From assembly GCF_051401765.1 (NCBI RefSeq), contig NC_135064.1, positions 23,658,001-23,722,000 of the forward strand: 64,000 nucleotides of DNA, in the 5' to 3' direction. This DNA comes from Calliopsis andreniformis (taxonomy: Eukaryota > Arthropoda > Insecta > Hymenoptera > Andrenidae). The notes beneath the pieces are model-generated. The model saw only the letters and a list, made by a program, of their open reading frames with translations, was not told the DNA's origin and made no database searches. The position numbers were made by a program, and so were the translations under genes. This document shows positions 36,351 through 47,714 of this stretch, one piece after another (within the stretch, counting starts at the first letter, position 1; every line of letters starts with the position of its first letter).

Positions 36351-39300
36351 ATGTGCAAAAAGGTGGAGATAATGACGGATTTTTATTTAAGGAGAAACTA
36401 GTCGAAATTGGGATACACACTATTTCTCTCAATTATTCAGAGTTTACTGTTATTATTAAAATAGGGTTCCAGTGAAGTCATGTCTAAGAGAAACAAAAAT
36501 CCTCCTTATTGCTTCTATTTATGGCAAAAGACTAGAAGACTCGAGTCCTCCAGTAGCTCATCATAATTCAAGCTCCAGTACCCTAGAGGTTCCCTCTATA
36601 TTCCATCATGCAAATCTTCTCGGTACAATGTTGCCTTCATACAAGCTCGCTAGGTCATTCATATCTCTATAGAAGCTACTTACTGCTGTATATCTTACTG
36701 TCTCGATGTAAGTTCACGACCTCGAATCAATTAAGAATTTATTATACCAAAGTATCACAGAAGCTTAAATTTGCCTTCTGAAAGACGTGGGACGTGAAGC
36801 AACTAACTTAACAGAGTACTTCCAAGAAAACATGAGTGTACCATCGATCTTCCATCAAGACAACACTGTATTCTCATTCCCAGCAGTACACCGACGCGCG
36901 TCTGTGACTTCGATATCACCGTCTCACGAGATCCTGCAGAGCCTACGCGGGTCAGGTTCGATTCGAGCCGATCTCAGTACCTGTTCCTTCCAGCGTCGAT
37001 CGCGATTGCAACACGGAACGCAATTAGTCCGATGGAGAAGTATCGAATTGCGTCATCGCGCATGGCTCGGAGCTCGGGTACAAGTAATTTTGCACGGTCG
37101 CCTGGTCTACGAAGCGAGGGAACGAGAGGATGATACTTCGTGACACGACGGTGGCCGATGCGCCGCCGATTAGTGTGTCAGTAGGTTGCCGATTCCAATT
37201 GCGAGGCGGCCGAATTTGGCCATGGCTCGAGGTCGGGGCGCCGCGTGCTCGCGTCACGGCACTGCGTTTGGCGAAACACGACAACCTGGTCGTTTTCGGA
37301 TGATGCCCACTGATTGGAATGAAATCGTTTCAAAGGAAATGCTTTGCTACTTCTTTCTATTCAAATTCTTTTCTATTTCAATTTCTGTTGGCTTTCGTTT
37401 ATAAAACTGATTACAAATTTCTGAATTCATTCTTTACTGTCTGGGGCGAAATCTAGGAGACTCAGAGTCTCATTATTATTATAAGTCTTGTAATAATTTC
37501 TATCACTGTTTAACGTAATTGCATATTTTTTAAAAATAAATACCACGGTATTAATAAAGAAAATAGAATCAGTGGACTTTCTGAGACTTTACTTTACCAG
37601 TACAGGGTTAAAAAAACGAAGATTACATCGTTAAACACACTACTTAAGTACCAACTAGTACTTCCATAAATTTTCCCATTAGACGACTATCTAATTTGCA
37701 AATAAATCCTCCAATCACCCAGAAATCTCCAAACCAAATATCTTCCCGTTTTTTCTACGATTCAACACTTTCGAGACTCCTCATTTGGATATGCATGTCC
37801 GAGTGATCAATAGATGCATATTACACTGTTGCATTTATAAATGTAACATGGCCGCTCGCGCTTCCGCCCCGTCGTACCTAATAAATATTTCGTCGTGAAG
37901 TGAATTGTTCCTAGGAGGGGAAACGAATAGCTAACAGTCGCGGTGCGAATAAAAGGCGATTTTCTGGCGAGAAGCGATCAAGGTGTCAACGTAATTACGA
38001 GTTCGCGAAAAATGAATTGGCCCATGGTCGAGTGTGAATTACGCGGGCTTTTCGTGACACACTTTCGTACTTTTCTGTGCTTCCTCGCCGTTTCCATTTC
38101 CATTTTATCAGCGTTACGCGATAACCTCCGACGGTCTGTTTAAACGGAAAATAATTACCACGTGCCACGGCGAATGTGTAACGATAAGGGGATACATGTA
38201 CAAATAAGAAGCTTGACAGTTTCTAGGCGAGCCTATGAAACAGACGTTAAACACTTCCTGCGAAATTTAAGACATGGAGTTAGCGTCGTATGGTTAGATG
38301 GTAATGACTGATTCATGCTAATGACGCCTACAGTGTAAGCTTTATTATAGTGGATACTGTTTTATTCTTAGCGGAAGAATTCTCGAGTAGAAAATATGAG
38401 AAAATACTATCCAATTTTTTTTTTAACATTAAAACCAGTAAAAGGGTTAAAAAAGACCTGTAAGATTATTTCTAACACAGATTTATTTTTTAGAAACATT
38501 CAGACTATCTTTTCTTCGTTAGAGTTAAATAGAACAAATCAAATTAATGAGGGTTCATTAATCCCCTCAATTATATACCTTTTCAAGAATCTATAATCCT
38601 AACATTTCAATGAAAGGAGACATGCGTTAGTCTCCATAATTTCAGCGTTCATAATAATATAAGTACAATTAGTGAGACATGTTCTAACAACTGAACAATT
38701 GTCAAGATATCGACTAAGTTTTAAAAAGATAGCTGTAATCTTGTTTCCACAAATGGATTCAAATTTGTTAAAACTCCATATTGTGTCTCTTATCGCCACA
38801 GTGTCTCTGGCGACCAACTGTGATAGCTTTAAAAGATCATCGACTGAAATATTAATCAGTAGACAGCGTTGAATACTACCGAGCACTGGGATCGCTCAGG
38901 AATCAGATAAGATACGAGACACTTTGACGAAAATAACTTATCGATGATATCCATCTTTGCGTTGACGCTCTGACGGATGAAAAACTGTCGAACAAAGGCG
39001 TTGAAAGGAAACAATTATATTGCACGTTTCACAATTCACAGAACTATTATACGAACAGTGACGACTGTCAGGTTTTCCTTGTTCTGTGTGTAGTGTGAAC
39101 ATGTAAATTATCTTGGGAAAAACCTCAATGTTAAATACCTAACATTATAGTTGATATTCAATTACAAGTAGATAGAAGTAAGACTGAAGTTTTAGTATGA
39201 AAATTTTCTACTGTTAAATAATTTAATATTAAGCTAATTTAGAAGGCCACAGAAAATAATTAACTCCATATCTTACATTTCCCACTTTCCATCATCTCAG

Positions 39301-40361
39301 ATCTACGCAATCAGTAGCATTAAGCCGAAAATAAAATGTTTACTTCGAACACGAGATAAACACATTTATCTTGAACCACTTAATCCGTTTAGATACCCTG
39401 GAATTAATAGCGCCATTTATAATACATGAACAGCGCTAACGATGTAATTACACAGATACATAATTGCCTATTGAATCGTAAATAACTAATAATAACGATT
39501 ACCTAGTGATAAATAACCAGATCAATGACTCAGGAGGTATCACCCACCATAGCTAATTCAACAACTCATTGTCCTTACAATTTTCAACAAACTCTAAGTT
39601 TATTGTTTTTTGATCGTCGAACGATCGACCATAAAATTGTCTTTAAATGGGACAATGGAAGAATCGAAACAGTGGAAGTGTGTTGAGGGTCCATCTAAAG
39701 GGAGCCTTACATAAATTGAACGAATTAATGAAATTAAAGGAGTGCCATCGGTAACGAGAAAGAGAATCGACCGACGGCGCGTACCGTCGTCGTGGGAAAT
39801 AATAAGAAAAAAGATTCTCGATGACCCGGCGAAGGGTTAAAAGGATTCAACGCGTCAAGACTGCCCGAGAGCTCTTTGCAATTCAATTCGTGTCGGTTGG
39901 CCACGGTGCGCGCCTTTTATATTTCGTCGTCGGCCACACGACTGCGTGACGTAAGCCACGAGGCCTCTTCTTTCATCCCATGGATCTCGAAGGGGCGCCC
40001 CCGGAACAAAATATGTATACGTTCTCGCGCGAAAATCTAAACAAGACCCGACCTATGACCCGAGATTCGCGGGTGTCCCTGATATAAGAACGCCGTAAAC
40101 ATTTCCTTGATAAATTCTGCTCGTAGGATTCTGTTTGCGCGGGGAATATATTGATTACGCCAAGCTGGTGCGACAGAGAAAGGGATCGAAATTTGCGTCT
40201 AGACGTCCCAAGATGTCGCATCAGTCTCAATATAGGGGCCATCTTTATTCACTGTACTCTGCTGCAATACTTTGGTATGTTTGATACTGCTGATATTTTG
40301 ATATTATTGAGTAGTATATTTTTTGGCTCATCTGCGAGGGTGGTTTTAAGCTTTCGCTTTT
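36351..40361. other. Non-coding stretch
   Basis: CpG-rich at 36890-37300, 37850-38130 and 39740-40240, AT-rich elsewhere. Short open frames only. Confidence 0.45.
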
Positions 40362-40555
40362 TGAAATATTCAAACTTTAAAGTCTATTCAAATTTCTGGA
40401 TTTTCTAACTTCGAAATATTCAAACTTTTGAATTGTTTAACTTTGACATGTTCATATTCTTCAATTTTACAACTCTTAGAGCAATCACATTTCTCAACTT
40501 GTCAACTCTGAAACATTCAATTTTCAAAATTTCAGATATTCAAATTGCAGCATTT
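40362..40555. repeat. Degenerate GAAATATTCAAA-type array
   Basis: Repeated TTCAAA/AACTTT/GAAATATTC units, more decayed than the arrays at 17.3 and 35.2 kb. Confidence 0.7.
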
Positions 40556-41450
40556 TATGTCTGTCCTCAACTCCTCAGCAAATGTTCAAATTTTCCCAAG
40601 TAAAACTAAAACACAATCATTACCTAAAACCTCCATACACCCCTCAATCTCAATTCCTCTATAATATAGTGGAAACAAGCTAAAAGCGCAAAGGTCATTT
40701 TTACCGTCCTCTGTCCAACAGAAGATTCCTCGATTTACCAACATACGGTAACGCAGCCAGGGTCAATGCTCCTCGAAACGAAACCCCATCCAACGAGTCG
40801 AAGCTCGCAGGGTACGCGAAGTCGAGGTTTTTTCAGCGTGCTGCCTCTCAGCAGCTTTGACGCCACGGGGGATGGGTACGATAACGAAACACGCGCAAGA
40901 GGAGATGAAAAAATAAAGCAAAGTTCTCTGGTACACCTGCTGCGATCGTTTGAGGGATCGCGAGAACAATGGCGGCGGCACGTTTCGTCCGAGTGAATTG
41001 GCGCCGCTTTGAATCGCGCGTCTTTGGGCGTAAAGGACAGGTTGATTCGGTCGGACGTTCCGCGACATCGAATTATTCCTATCTCCGCGTTATCGATCTG
41101 TTTGGCACCCCGTGCCGTCCTCGTGCTCGTGATTCGTGCGCAGGAGCGCGTGCCGAACTGCAAGCTGCACTTCGACTCGCGCGTGTGCGTGAACGGATCG
41201 CAGCGTGCTGCAGCAGAGTGTGTGTACTGTATGCATACGTGAAATCGTAACGAGAAGGTACGTTATCGCGGCTTAACTAAATACACTTGTTTTTGTGGAG
41301 ACAGATAGCAGGATTTGTTGCTGGACTCGGAGTTTGTCTTTTTTTATTTAGACCCTTCTTTGATTTATCCACGATAATGATCGATGGGAACCTGCACTTG
41401 GTTCTACGATGCTTTATGGGATACTTGTTTATGGATTTCTGAGGCAAAAA
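40556..41450. other. C-rich / CpG-rich / G-rich module
   Basis: 40560-40700 is C/A-rich, 40735-41250 CpG-rich, 41270-41450 G/T-rich. A plus-strand frame starting MAAARFV (40969) has a fair start context but matches no family and is probably chance in CpG-rich DNA. Confidence 0.55.
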
Positions 41451-42191
41451 TATCAATCAATGTTTGCTGACGTTCAGCGTTGTTAAGACTCGAGTCACGT
41501 ACGACGATTTGTTTCAATATTCCTAAGTTTTTAGGTTTGTTAGTATTAAAGGAAGCTCGCTAGTTTGGTTACAATGGGTAATCACAACAGGAAGTTTGAC
41601 TAAGCTGGTCTTTTTCCTCGTACTAGCGTCACAATTTCTGTGCATATGTACGTGACAAAACATACAGTCGTAATTCCAGGAATCGACGCCTGATTCGCGG
41701 TGTTGCGAAAAACCGCGAAACGTCACTCAGAAGGAAACGTCTCATCTACCTCGTATTAGCGTCTGGGAGAGGAATAAAGACAATAAATGCGTAACAACGA
41801 AAACAAGTTACCATCGAACTCAAGAAATCACGGCCGAATTTAGAACTCAAGGCTGCCGACTAGCTCCCAGAATCCAGAATCATCGCAAAAAATGAGGGAA
41901 CACGTTCGAATTTCACGCGAGAATCTTTCACTTTTCGAACCTGAATTTCGAGCAGCCATAGCTCGGAGCGATCCTACCCTCTCTTATTGTATCCCTTCGC
42001 TGCTAACTGCCATATTGTTCGTGGAAGCGATCTTCGTCGATCTTCAAATCAAACTCAATTGATTTTCATTCGCTGAATGCTGTCACGTACCAGGAAAAAT
42101 CTAGATCTCACAGCTAGAATGTACAAAGTCATGCTTTTGGAGTTACAACATTTATCAAAGCTGTGAAACCTTCGTTTCCATTTGATAGATA

Positions 42192-42351
42192 ACAGGTGTC
42201 AGAAATTTTAAAGAGTGATTCTACATGCTAAAATACACGTAGAATAGAATTTAAGAATGACAAATTATTTGAAGCGTTTTCATAAAAATCAATTCTTGAA
42301 TTTTTCTAATTTTGGCATACAGAGTCGCTTATTAAAATTCCTGACACCTGT
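42192..42351. mobile_element. MITE-like inverted-repeat element, 160 bp, TA flanks
   Basis: The ends are ACAGGTGTCAGAAATTTTAA and, inverted, ACAGGTGTCAGGAATTTTAA. Similarity continues inwards for about 45 bases (GTGATTCTACATGCTAAAAT versus GCGACTCTGTATGCCAAAAT). TA lies immediately outside both ends (42190-42191 and 42352-42353), fitting a Tc1/mariner-type target duplication. It is too short to encode a transposase, so non-autonomous. Confidence 0.85.
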
Positions 42352-43669
42352 TATCGAACACTCTGAACCTGTATATAATTTTGTTATTCCAGATAAAAAA
42401 TGTGTTATTCCATGAACTGAAAGTGAAATAATAGTGTACTGGATATCGTCGTTTCCAAACAATGAAATTAGACATTCTTTAAAAATCCTCTGACTCTGTG
42501 ATCCAGAAATAGAGAACAACCTACTAAACAGTCGAACGATACGTCCGATCCGAAGCATTCGATGAAAACGATCGCCGAGAGTCGAGAACGGTTGCACTAC
42601 CTGTCTCCTTCTATCCACGCACTTAGAGCGAGCAAGTAGAACAAGCCCGACAGAGACAGCCCCGTCGAATGGTCGAATAAGAAAGAGGGAGAGAGAGTTA
42701 ACGTACGTTCAACGGCTTTTGAAGCAGCGAAGAGAGTTGTGTGAGTGGCGTGCTATGGATGTGGAGTCGAATCTATGTAGCCTGCGTCCTTCGTACGCCC
42801 GTGCCTGTCGCTGTTTGCCAAGCCGAGCGTAATGTTGACAAGAAAAGGAGGGAAGAGCGAGGGGAGGGGCGAGGCAGCGACGAAGAACGAGACAGAGAGA
42901 GGGAGGGAAAAGGACGGGGCGCGAGTTTTACGTACCCGCGTTCCACTTGGTTACAAAAGACCATTTTCTGTCGCTCGAACGTGAAACGACATTAAAGTTA
43001 TTTAATAAGAACCAGCGGCGGCTTTTTTCTCCGCCCCGAGCTCGGTCACCGCGAGACGGCTCGATAACGCAACACACGGGGGACAAGAGCTGCACTTTCA
43101 CGCGTTGCATCGTCCAGAATGAAACGACGTTAACTTCGTCCCCAGAAGAGTGCCAGCCAAAAGCGCTGCCAACTCGAGGAGCCGAGGCGCGGGATCGTGT
43201 TTGAAACCGGGCACGCGAAATTCGCGATAAACCGAGTCAACTGACGGCTTTAAATACACGATGTAAAACACATAGATACGTGTTTATCTGCTCACTTTTA
43301 CCGCGAATGTTTGCGTCACGAAGTAATTGACTGCGCTTGGTTAGGCTGATCGTGAATGTTGCGGCTAGGTTAAATATTAATTTGCTTTTTTTGCGGGCTC
43401 GGTGTGTTGCAAAGGTAGACCAGAGGTTTTTCGTGTCTTCAGAGGTGGAGCATTTATTTGTGGTTATGAAAGTATGTACGTAGTTGTTGAAACTGTGCTC
43501 GTTAAATAGGCGATGTGGTGGAGGATGGGGAACAGATGGCGCTGATTTGTCAGCCATATTTTTTTCCAAGCAGAATTTTAAGCTCTCTTTTATACACGAT
43601 TGTTTCCATATTATCATTGAATATATTTTCGAAAGAAATGAATCCTTCTACTTACGTAAGTTAACATTA

Positions 43670-44880
43670 TACACCCTCACCTAAAAGTCGTCACCTACAT
43701 ACGTATACAGCAATCAAAGTGCTAATCTCATAATGATATTCCTCAGCTTCATATTGACCAAATCTTATGCTAAATATTGAACATATAACATCTCTGTCAA
43801 TACGAGAACCAAATAAAGAAACCAAACCAAGACCCATACAACCGTATCCCCGAAGAAGGTAAATAAGACATTGTGAATCCTCTTGTAGCCGGCTCATCCC
43901 ACACGAGTCTGTCCACCACGATTGCCTCGACGAAGTAATTAATCACTGAGTGATAGTGATTATTTGCTCGATCGCGCGTCTGCGGTTAGGAAAGCCAACA
44001 GAACACACAATGCTCGGGTGCAGGTGTCCCGTGTTCGCTACGTATGTCGACCCTGAACACGCTTCGTGAAACTCAACCGTCGTCGGCGTTGCGCGCGCGC
44101 TCACCTCGCTCGAAGGGGGAGCCAGAGATGAGGGGAACGAGAAAGAGAGAAAGAGACGGGAGAAAAGGAGACAGAGACACGCGGACGGTGCCAAGGTAAA
44201 GAAAGTGAATTTCCGTTTTCTCGGCGTTCCCTAGAAGGCCTCGGCGAGCCGGAAGTAATTACGATTGGATTTCTCGCGGCGAAGAGACTCCTTTGCCAGA
44301 CGAACCAGAGCTTCGCGGCTGACGCTAGAGAAACGTATACATATACAGGTCACCATCCATCACAGCTAACGACTGCCGGGAAGTCGTTCCCTTCGCTATG
44401 CCTGCGCCTCCTCCTCGTCTGTATCTCCGTCTCATCTGTCTCTCCGACTGCGACCTTTCCTTTCTATGCTGGTAAAATCGAAGCGAGCGCGAGAAAGGCA
44501 GACCACGGACGAGAGAGTACACCGTGGTAAGAGGTCTCCGATCGGTATGCTCCGAGGCACACGTTTCGCGCTCGAAACGACTCCTCGAACGAGAATGCTA
44601 GCGGGAGTACACCTACGAGCCGATGGAATCCGAGGGGAAGTTCGTAGGCCAATTATATTGCCGCCATATGTTTTGGCGACAGCTTCTTGATACTTTAAGT
44701 GGTATGTTGCTTGGTTGGGGATGACTGGGACTGCTGAGGGCCGCATATGGTCGACCAGGTTCACTTTGAGGTGGGGTGTGTAAGAGAGGCGAATTTATGG
44801 CGATGATAACTGAAATGTGGGAGCTTTCGGGGAGATTATGGGTTAGGGTTATCACTTGGTAAGTAAAAGTGTGTATACAG
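43670..44880. other. C-rich / CpG-rich / G-rich module
   Basis: 43675-43930 is C/A-rich, 43950-44650 is CpG-rich, and 44700-44880 is G-rich. A GCGCGCGCGC run lies at about 44092-44101. Confidence 0.5.
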
Positions 44881-46530
44881 GGTGTACTCTAGAAAGACTA
44901 CAACTAGTGGCAACTTTGTACTGAATTTTAAATGGTGCAGTTTATGCCTTCACCTATTTTCCTTAAAATTAATTTGTGGATTTATAGTATTATTATACTG
45001 TTACTACGGGGAAGTATATTACAAATCGTCAAATTAATCTTGAAGATAAATATAGAATGTAGACAAAACATTCATTTCAAGTTCAATTTTTGTAACTTAA
45101 AGAGAGGCCTAGGCCTAGACCCTCAAGGAAGACAGTCTTCACAAATCCTTTTCCAATTTCCTTTTCTACATAAAAAATGATCGTGATAACATTTTGGAGA
45201 CGATTATCTACCGACTCTTATCTCTCAGACTACCAGGAAGCCCAGTCACTGAGCAGCCTATCGCGATGGAAGTTTTGCGTCTCAATTACGCCATGACAAC
45301 ACGTTTTGCTTTCATAGAAAGGGAACGTGACGAAACCCTGTTCGCGAACCTGACGATAACTCGAAACCGAAAGCACCGATAAAGCGAGATAAGCAAACAC
45401 TTTTGATCAGAGAAGGGGGAACTATGGAGAAGCAGCGGGGAGCAGACGGTGCAGTTTTCCAAAGGCAGACTTCTGCGGCCCACTAACTCGTTTCTCGCGT
45501 AGAACCCCGTAAATAGCGCGGGCTAGAGAGTTTCTCTTCGATTTCGTTGCACCGATGCACCGATGCATAGCGGCCAATGCGACTCGCGACAACTCATGCG
45601 CGACAAATTATTACGTTTGCGCATTCGTCTGTGCACACACCGATTCCCCGACGATATCGAGACCCCTCTGTATACTGTCCTCCCTCCCCAGCACCCTTCC
45701 CTTCCCCCTCTGCCCCTGACTCATCCCCCACCGCCGTTACTCCTGCACGTTCTTATTATTATCCGCGGCGCAACACCAACAACCACGATTGCGCAACGTC
45801 TTTTATTAGCAGACTCGCGCCAGGGCGGTCGCGAAATCGCCCGATCGTTTCTTCGTTTCACGCGTTCCACCCCGTTCGTCCGCAGAAACGCGGATACGAT
45901 TCGCCCGTCGGTAAATTTAGCCATCTCGAGCGCGGCGCTGATGTCTAGGTCGCGATTAACTCCTCTGCATTACTCGCCTTTGATAGATCTCGAGCGCGAC
46001 GCGAGATCTCTCGCTCTACGCGCCATTTGAAGAAATTCTGATGTCGTTTTTGGATCCCAGGAAGCTCTAGCACGTCTCGAGGCATATTCGAAGCGAAAGC
46101 AGTAGACAGATAAATATAGTTCGTCCGGGTAGATTTACGTTTGCGTTAAGTTATTCGATTCCATTCTGTTTGTCTTCTCAGATTCCTTCTGTCGCTTTTG
46201 GCTTGAGATACGGACTAACTTTGAAACGATTCAAACTGGGGATAATCTTGTGAATGTTCCTTGAATTGGGAAGTTTAAGTATAAGTGGATCGATGACGCC
46301 TGTGGCCACTGTTAATAGTGATTGCATAGGCAAATGCCGGAAATCCCCGTGAGTCAGTGGGTCAATAGATTTTCCGTGCGCTTCAGTGTCTCTCTGTGTT
46401 CAGAGAGACGCGGGAATTTTTTTCTACGCCGCACGGGTTCACCTTGAACGACGGCAAAAAGAAGTTGAAATCCTCGAGAGGCAGTGCTCGCAGGGCCTTG
46501 GAACCGATGCACGGTCTGCCGCTGGCTGAC

Positions 46531-46552
46531 ACGCGCGTGAGCGCGCGCGCGC
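46531..46552. repeat. Alternating purine-pyrimidine GC tract (Z-DNA prone)
   Basis: ACGCGCGTGAGCGCGCGCGC and the two following bases, an almost uninterrupted CG alternation. Confidence 0.7.
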
Positions 46553-47284
46553 TGGGAGGACGCGCCTGTGTTGGGACGAGACGCGACAAATGTATGCGCA
46601 TAAGGCGAGATCCCGATCGTGGCAGATTTTTCCGCTTCGAGAGACACGCGGCGCGACTCTAGCGTCCTGTTCTATATATCGGCGTCCCGCCGGGTCTCGA
46701 TCTAATTACGAGACCTCCGAACACCCCTTTAAAAGAGCCACCTTGGTCCGTGGGCGTGGGTTAGTCGACAATCCGCCAGGCAGTGTGCATTCGTCGACGT
46801 TATCCTGAATTATGTTTCAGTGATCTATAGAGGCAGATAGACGGAGCCATGCGCGCGAATCCGCGACACGCGTATATGTGGCTCCTCTGTTCTCTGTCTT
46901 CGTTCTCGGGGGCAACGTTCTGCGCGTGCGCGCTGCTCATTTCTCTGTGACGCTGCTCTGACTACGTCATTTCTCTATAATGGCCCTCCCTCTTTCATCG
47001 AAGAATCGATGACCTACCGTAAACAATTCGCACGAGAGCCTTTTCCGGAGTTTCTTATCTCTGCGCACGTGCGCGGGCTCCTTTTTCACTTTTCTCTGGG
47101 CCAATTTTCTTCCGCGATCGGGTCAGTTTCAGGCAGAGCCATTTTCCCGAGCGCTTCCTCGTCTCGGGGGCCACAATTGCACCGATGCAGGCGTCCTAGC
47201 CCTCGCTTGGTGTCGAAGCCGCGCTAGAACGCGCACCTCGGAGCCAGTCCGCGAGTGGCTGATTCTACTCGCTCTCGGTCCTCT

Positions 47285-47312
47285 TTATATACCCGCCAGC
47301 CTGGGTCACGTG
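47285..47312 (+). promoter_or_regulatory. TATA-like element and palindromic E-box
   Basis: TTATATA at 47285-47291 sits in an otherwise GC-rich block. GTCACGTGAC, a 10-base palindrome with the CACGTG E-box core, follows at 47305-47314. No transcript is known, so the promoter reading is weak. Confidence 0.2.
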
Positions 47313-47662
47313 ACACCACCACCCAGGCGGTCCTCGGTGCGCGCAGAATGGTGTGCAACGGTGCACGCGGCGCCTATACTCGCCGAGCCGCACGACCGCC
47401 GAGAAGAAGCCTCGACGCAGCTAACGGCGCAGCTAACGACGTCGACTAAGCGCATCGGGAGCAGCCACGAGGCCTCCGGCGCGCGCGTGCGCCACCGCTG
47501 GATACCAGGAACCCGTGCACGGGAGCGTTATGCGGTTACAATGCGACGGCCTATATCTGCGGTTTCATGGCAAAACGATACGAGTTGTATTGCCAGAAAT
47601 ATTGAGTTCAGGTCTTGATGTATTGAAAATGAAATTGTGACGTACTAACTAGGTGGTCGACA

Positions 47663-47714
47663 ACAGGTGTCGGAATTTTTGAGAGGCGATTCTACGTGTC
47701 AAAGTAGACGACAG
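47663..47714. mobile_element. One-ended relative of the 42.2-kb MITE-like element
   Basis: ACAGGTGTCGGAATTTTTGA followed by GAGGCGATTCTACGTGTCAAA closely matches the terminal about 45 bases of the element at 42192. No opposite end was found within about 300 bp, so it looks truncated or is a solo end. Confidence 0.6.

Larger units (their letters stand above)
45480..47600. other. Largest CpG-rich block in the window
   Basis: About 2 kb of CpG-rich sequence with long but unrecognised open frames on both strands. It holds an alternating GC tract, a TATA-like element and an E-box. It is a candidate promoter or regulatory island; 47640-47960 to its right is G-rich. No coding evidence. Confidence 0.45.

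Noticed and set aside
36950..36980. tRNA B-box-like GGTTCGATTC
   Set aside because: No matching A box at the right distance and no acceptor stem.
43237..43617. 126-codon minus-strand frame containing MADKSAPSVPHPPPH
   Set aside because: Reasonable start context but no domain or neighbour support; remaining sequence looks random. Cannot be excluded as a small novel gene.
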